Under the pieces are notes generated by a model. It was given only the letters and a program-made list of their open reading frames with translations. It did not search any database and was not told the DNA's origin. Of a stretch of DNA of 42,221 bases, positions 39,696 through 42,221 are shown in pieces. The stretch lies in NCBI GenBank assembly GCA_019636275.1, contig JAHBXY010000073.1, positions 1-42,221 of the forward strand, in the 5' to 3' direction. Made by a program: the position numbers and the translations under genes. Each line of letters starts with the position of its first letter. Position 1 is the stretch's first letter. This stretch comes from Planctomycetota bacterium. GTDB lineage: Bacteria; Planctomycetota; J058.

Positions 39696-40712
39696 TCAGC
39701 CCGGCGTGAGCACGTACGCGATCCGGTCGAAGCCGGCGAAGCGCATCTCGCGGCGCCGGAGCTGCTCGGCGCTGAACCAGGTCGCCTCGCCGGCGAGCGG
39801 GTCGAAGACGAGGAACGAAGGCGCCCCGGCCTCGTCGTGGCGCACGGCCGTGGCCATGACGGCGTGGCCGCCGCCGCCCTCGCCGGGGGCGAAGACGCGC
39901 GAGACGACGAGCGGCACCGCCCGCCCCTGCGCGAGGTTCGCCTCGATCAGCGCCAGGGCGTCCTCGAGCGGCTCGCCGCGGTGCGTGCGGTAGGTGAGCC
40001 CCGTGAAGGCGGCCACGTCGTTGAGCGGCCGGGTGACCTCGATCCCCCAGCCGTCCTGGGAGGCGCGCGGCGCGGGGCCGCCGGCGTAGCGCAGGAGCAC
40101 GTCGCGCTGCTCCTCGGCCAGGGCCGGGTTCATGGCCATGGGGTCGTGGTCGTCGGCGCCGGTGACGTCGGGGTTGGCCTGCCGGGTGCGCAGGGCGTAG
40201 ACCGGGTCGTACTCGGCGCGCAGCGCCTGCGCCGTCGTCGGCACGCAGGAGTCGGAGAACTGCTGCCGCAGGGCCGGGCCGGCCTCGCCCGGCGGCGTCA
40301 GGCGGGTGCTCGCCGCGATCCAGGCCGGGTCGCGCCCGTCGAGCTCGCCCGCGAGCCAGGCCACGTCGTCGACGCCGTTCGAGGCGGCCAGGGCCTTGAG
40401 GAGCTGGTCGCGCACGGCGGGCTGGCCGGCGAAGCGCGCCAGGAGGGCGTCGAACGCCGCCCGGTCGGCCGGGGGCAGGGCCGCGTAGGCGGGGAGCACG
40501 CGCGACGCCTGGTGCGCGCCGAGCGTCGCCGGGGCGGCCGCCGCCACGGCCGCCGCCAGGCGCTCCCCCGGCGCCGGCTGCCGCGCGCGCAGCGGCTCGC
40601 CGAGCAGGTGGTGGCGCAGGAGCTCGGTCGCGCCGTGCGAGTCGTCGGCCCGCGCGGGCGACGAGGACGCGATCAGGCAGGCGAGCAGGAGGACGAGGGT
40701 CGGGCGGGTCAC
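39696..40712 (-). CDS. Secreted C39-like cysteine-peptidase-fold protein
   Basis: A 338-residue protein with a signal peptide (L-V-L-L-L-A-C-L-I-A-S-S-S-P-A-R-A). A helical region at about 30-140 is followed by a papain-like fold: Q-F-S-D-S-C-V-P-T-T with Cys 156, G-G-G-G-H-A-V-M-A-T with His 283, and F-L-V-F-D-P-L with Asp 304. The order Cys-His-Asp and the C-x-P-T-T context resemble peptidase C39-like proteins. Known C39 enzymes cleave after Gly-Gly in peptide leaders, but this protein is exported and not fused to a transporter, so that role is not assumed. A paralogue lies two genes upstream with similar core motifs (D-P-V-Y-A-L-R-T-R-Q). Start is GTG; the ribosome binding site is weak. 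Confidence 0.78.
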   Translation of the reverse strand: MTRPTLVLLLACLIASSSPARADDSHGATELLRHHLLGEPLRARQPAPGERLAAAVAAAAPATLGAHQASRVLPAYAALPPADRAAFDALLARFAGQPAVRDQLLKALAASNGVDDVAWLAGELDGRDPAWIAASTRLTPPGEAGPALRQQFSDSCVPTTAQALRAEYDPVYALRTRQANPDVTGADDHDPMAMNPALAEEQRDVLLRYAGGPAPRASQDGWGIEVTRPLNDVAAFTGLTYRTHRGEPLEDALALIEANLAQGRAVPLVVSRVFAPGEGGGGHAVMATAVRHDEAGAPSFLVFDPLAGEATWFSAEQLRRREMRFAGFDRIAYVLTPG

Positions 40713-40821
40713 GCGCGGCGATCAGCACCGCGCGGGCCAGGGCGTAACGCCCGCGCGGGCGGGCGCACGCGTCTGCGGGGCGTCCGCCCGCGGACCGGTC
40801 CGCCCGGATCCGGTCCGGACG

Positions 40822-41385
40822 TCAGCGCGGGCGGGCCGCCGCGCTCAGGGCGCGGACCTCGCGCACCTTGGTGAGGAAGGAGAGGATCGCCGGCAGGTCC
40901 TCGCGCACGTAGGCGCGGTCGGCGAGGGCCTCGACCCAGGCCAGGAGCGCCGGTCGGTCGCCCGCCTGCACGCGCAGGGCGCGCGCGAGGTCGGCGCGCG
41001 CGGCGTCGTCGATCACGCCCGCCTTGGTGCGCTCGCGCGCGCGGTCGAAGGCCACGATGCACAGGTCGAGCGCCTCGAGCGGCACCCCGGCCTGGCGGAG
41101 CTGCTCGGCCATGGCCAGGGCCCCCTCGCCCGCCAGCGCCGGCGCGAGGCCGCCCGGGGCCGCGCCACGCACCCCGCCCGCGAGGGCCTCGGCGGGGGTC
41201 AGGGCCAGGAGGCGGGCGCGGTCGGTCGACGACGGCTCGGAGGTCACGGGCGGGCTCCCAGGGGCGGGCGGCGGCGGGGCGGCGGGCGTCGTCGCGACGC
41301 GCGACACGGGCGGCGGCGGCGGGTCCTCGCCGGGGCAGCCGGTGAGGAGGGCGAGCGCCAGGAGGGCGGGGCCGAGGCGCGTCAC
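40822..41385 (-). CDS. Lipoprotein between two C39-like genes
   Basis: A 187-residue lipoprotein with the signal L-A-L-L-T-G-C (lipidated Cys at about 15), a Pro-rich linker of about 35 residues, then a helical domain (L-A-P-A-L-A-G-E-G-A-L-A-M-A-E-Q-L, I-D-D-A-A-R-A-D-L-A-R-A-L). The helical part may be a degenerate TPR. Its GTG overlaps the stop of the upstream C39-like gene (GTGA). The 109-bp spacer after it contains only palindromic GGACCGGTCC-like DNA. It may anchor or regulate the C39-like proteins, by position only. Confidence 0.7.
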   Translation of the reverse strand: MTRLGPALLALALLTGCPGEDPPPPPVSRVATTPAAPPPPAPGSPPVTSEPSSTDRARLLALTPAEALAGGVRGAAPGGLAPALAGEGALAMAEQLRQAGVPLEALDLCIVAFDRARERTKAGVIDDAARADLARALRVQAGDRPALLAWVEALADRAYVREDLPAILSFLTKVREVRALSAAARPR

Positions 41386-42221
41386 GCCCCGGCCCGCGGG
41401 ACCATCACCGTGTCGAGGAGGTTCCAGCCGGCGATGTTCAGCTGCTGGCTCCTGATCCGCTCGGCCGCCACCCACTCCGAGCGCCCGTCCCAGGGGTCGA
41501 AGATGAGGAACTCCGGCTGGCCCTTGGCGTCGCGACGCACGCTCGTGGCCATGATCGCATGCCCGCCCGAGGCGATCGGGTCGGAGATCCCGAGCGGCAC
41601 GACCCGACCCTGGCCGAGGTGCTCCTCGAGCAGGGAGATCGCGCGCTCGGGGTCGATCGGGTCGTCGAACCCGCCCACCTGCTCGAAGCGCAGCCCGGTG
41701 TGCCGGTTCATGCCGTGCAGGGCGTCGAGCCACGGCCCGTCGCCCAGCCCGCCGCCGCCGCGCTCGCCGCGCGGGACGGCCACGCCCCCGTGGGTCTCGA
41801 GGATCGCGCGCTGCTCGTGGGCGAAGGTCGCGTTGCCGTCGGCCGGAGCGTCGGTCACGTCGGCGTTGCCCTGCCGCGTGCGCAGGGCGTAGACCGGGTC
41901 GTACTCGCCGCGCAGCGCCTGGACGGTCGTCGCCGCGCACGAGTCCTGGAACTGCTGCATGACGCCCGGGCCGGCGTCGGCCGCCGTGAGGCGCGTGTTG
42001 GCCGCGATCCACGCCGGGTCCTTGCCCGCGAGCTCGCCCGCGAGCCACGCGATCTCGTCGACCGAGCTGCCCGCCGTCAGCGCCCGCAGGAGCTGGTCGC
42101 GGACGGCCGGCTCGCCGGCGTGGCGCGCGAGCAGGGCGTCGAACGCCCGCTGGTCCTCGGGGCTCAGCGCGTCGTAGGCGGGCAGGACGCGGTCGCGCTG
42201 GTGCGCGCCCATGGCGGAGGG
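41382..42221 (-). CDS. C39-like cysteine-peptidase-fold protein, 5' end outside the window
   Basis: A paralogue of the protein at 39696-40712. Visible are 279 residues plus stop. The shared core includes G-E-L-A-G-K-D-P-A-W-I-A-A, Q-F-Q-D-S-C-A-A-T-T with the predicted nucleophile Cys, G-G-H-A-I-M-A-T-S-V-R with the His, and F-L-I-F-D-P-W with the Asp. The frame stays open to the window edge, and alignment with the paralogue shows that about 55-60 N-terminal residues, including a signal peptide, should be missing; the ATG at 42212 is therefore probably internal. It overlaps the lipoprotein gene by 4 bases. The middle region has a Gly-rich insert (R-G-E-R-G-G-G-G-L-G-D). Confidence 0.78.
   Translation of the reverse strand, partial: PSAMGAHQRDRVLPAYDALSPEDQRAFDALLARHAGEPAVRDQLLRALTAGSSVDEIAWLAGELAGKDPAWIAANTRLTAADAGPGVMQQFQDSCAATTVQALRGEYDPVYALRTRQGNADVTDAPADGNATFAHEQRAILETHGGVAVPRGERGGGGLGDGPWLDALHGMNRHTGLRFEQVGGFDDPIDPERAISLLEEHLGQGRVVPLGISDPIASGGHAIMATSVRRDAKGQPEFLIFDPWDGRSEWVAAERIRSQQLNIAGWNLLDTVMVPRAGA

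Noticed and set aside
41900..42221. ATG at 42212 as the true start of the right-hand C39-like gene.
   Set aside because: The frame is open to the window edge, and the paralogue has about 60 further N-terminal residues including a signal peptide at this place.

Overview
This is a very GC-rich, gene-dense window (stop/start overlaps of the GTGA or ATGA type are common) from a Gram-negative-type bacterium. The support for that is lipoprotein signal sequences, a TatC homologue, many secreted proteins whose signal peptides end in A-Q, and CHAT/TPR and extended-TatC proteins. The gene set resembles high-GC Planctomycetota or Myxococcota genomes, but no rRNA or phylogenetic marker settles this. No rRNA, tRNA, CRISPR array or prophage was seen.

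Layout. 1-3336: a cut-off TPR protein, an SDR-type L-threonine dehydrogenase homologue, a 37-residue acidic microprotein and a full-length Ada. 3375-8237: the most interesting part, a compact cluster that looks like an undescribed RiPP-type pathway. It has a nucleotidyltransferase gene (frameshifted here), two tandem small peptides with Tat-like N-terminal segments and an identical C-x2-C-x3-C-x5-C-x7-C pattern, a radical SAM/SPASM enzyme with a C-terminal PqqD-like domain, an HPr-kinase-like protein and an EEP-fold hydrolase. The last three overlap by 4 bases each. 8331-13244: secreted EEP nuclease, zinc-ribbon membrane protein and Tex. 13249-17183: a secreted SH3-like protein, then a methyltransferase divergent from a TetR regulator across three operator-like repeats. 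17315-21573: a two-gene unit of an HTH-containing unknown protein and a TPR-CHAT protease-like protein. 21811-24887: a GT4 glycosyltransferase divergent from an unusual glycosyltransferase-SPASM fusion that lacks a radical SAM motif.

24888-42221 holds a degenerate HNH fragment, a secreted protein with a lipoprotein partner, a divergent YchF-like NTPase overlapping an enlarged TatC, polyphosphate kinase divergent from ArgC, an inverted-repeat-bounded non-coding element, a large secreted GH57-like protein, a Cys-rich lipoprotein, EttA, and two paralogous C39-like cysteine-peptidase-fold proteins around a lipoprotein.

Two genome-scale habits are visible. Several genes have a TANNNT-type -10 box ending only 6-8 bases before the start codon, some with a TTGAC-like box 16-17 bases upstream, which implies leaderless or nearly leaderless mRNAs; both peptide genes are preceded by the best examples. 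Short dispersed repeats sit directly at stop codons. For the peptide cluster, my working inference is cytoplasmic modification by the radical SAM enzyme guided by the PqqD-like domain, possibly with kinase/nucleotidyltransferase tailoring, followed by Tat export.
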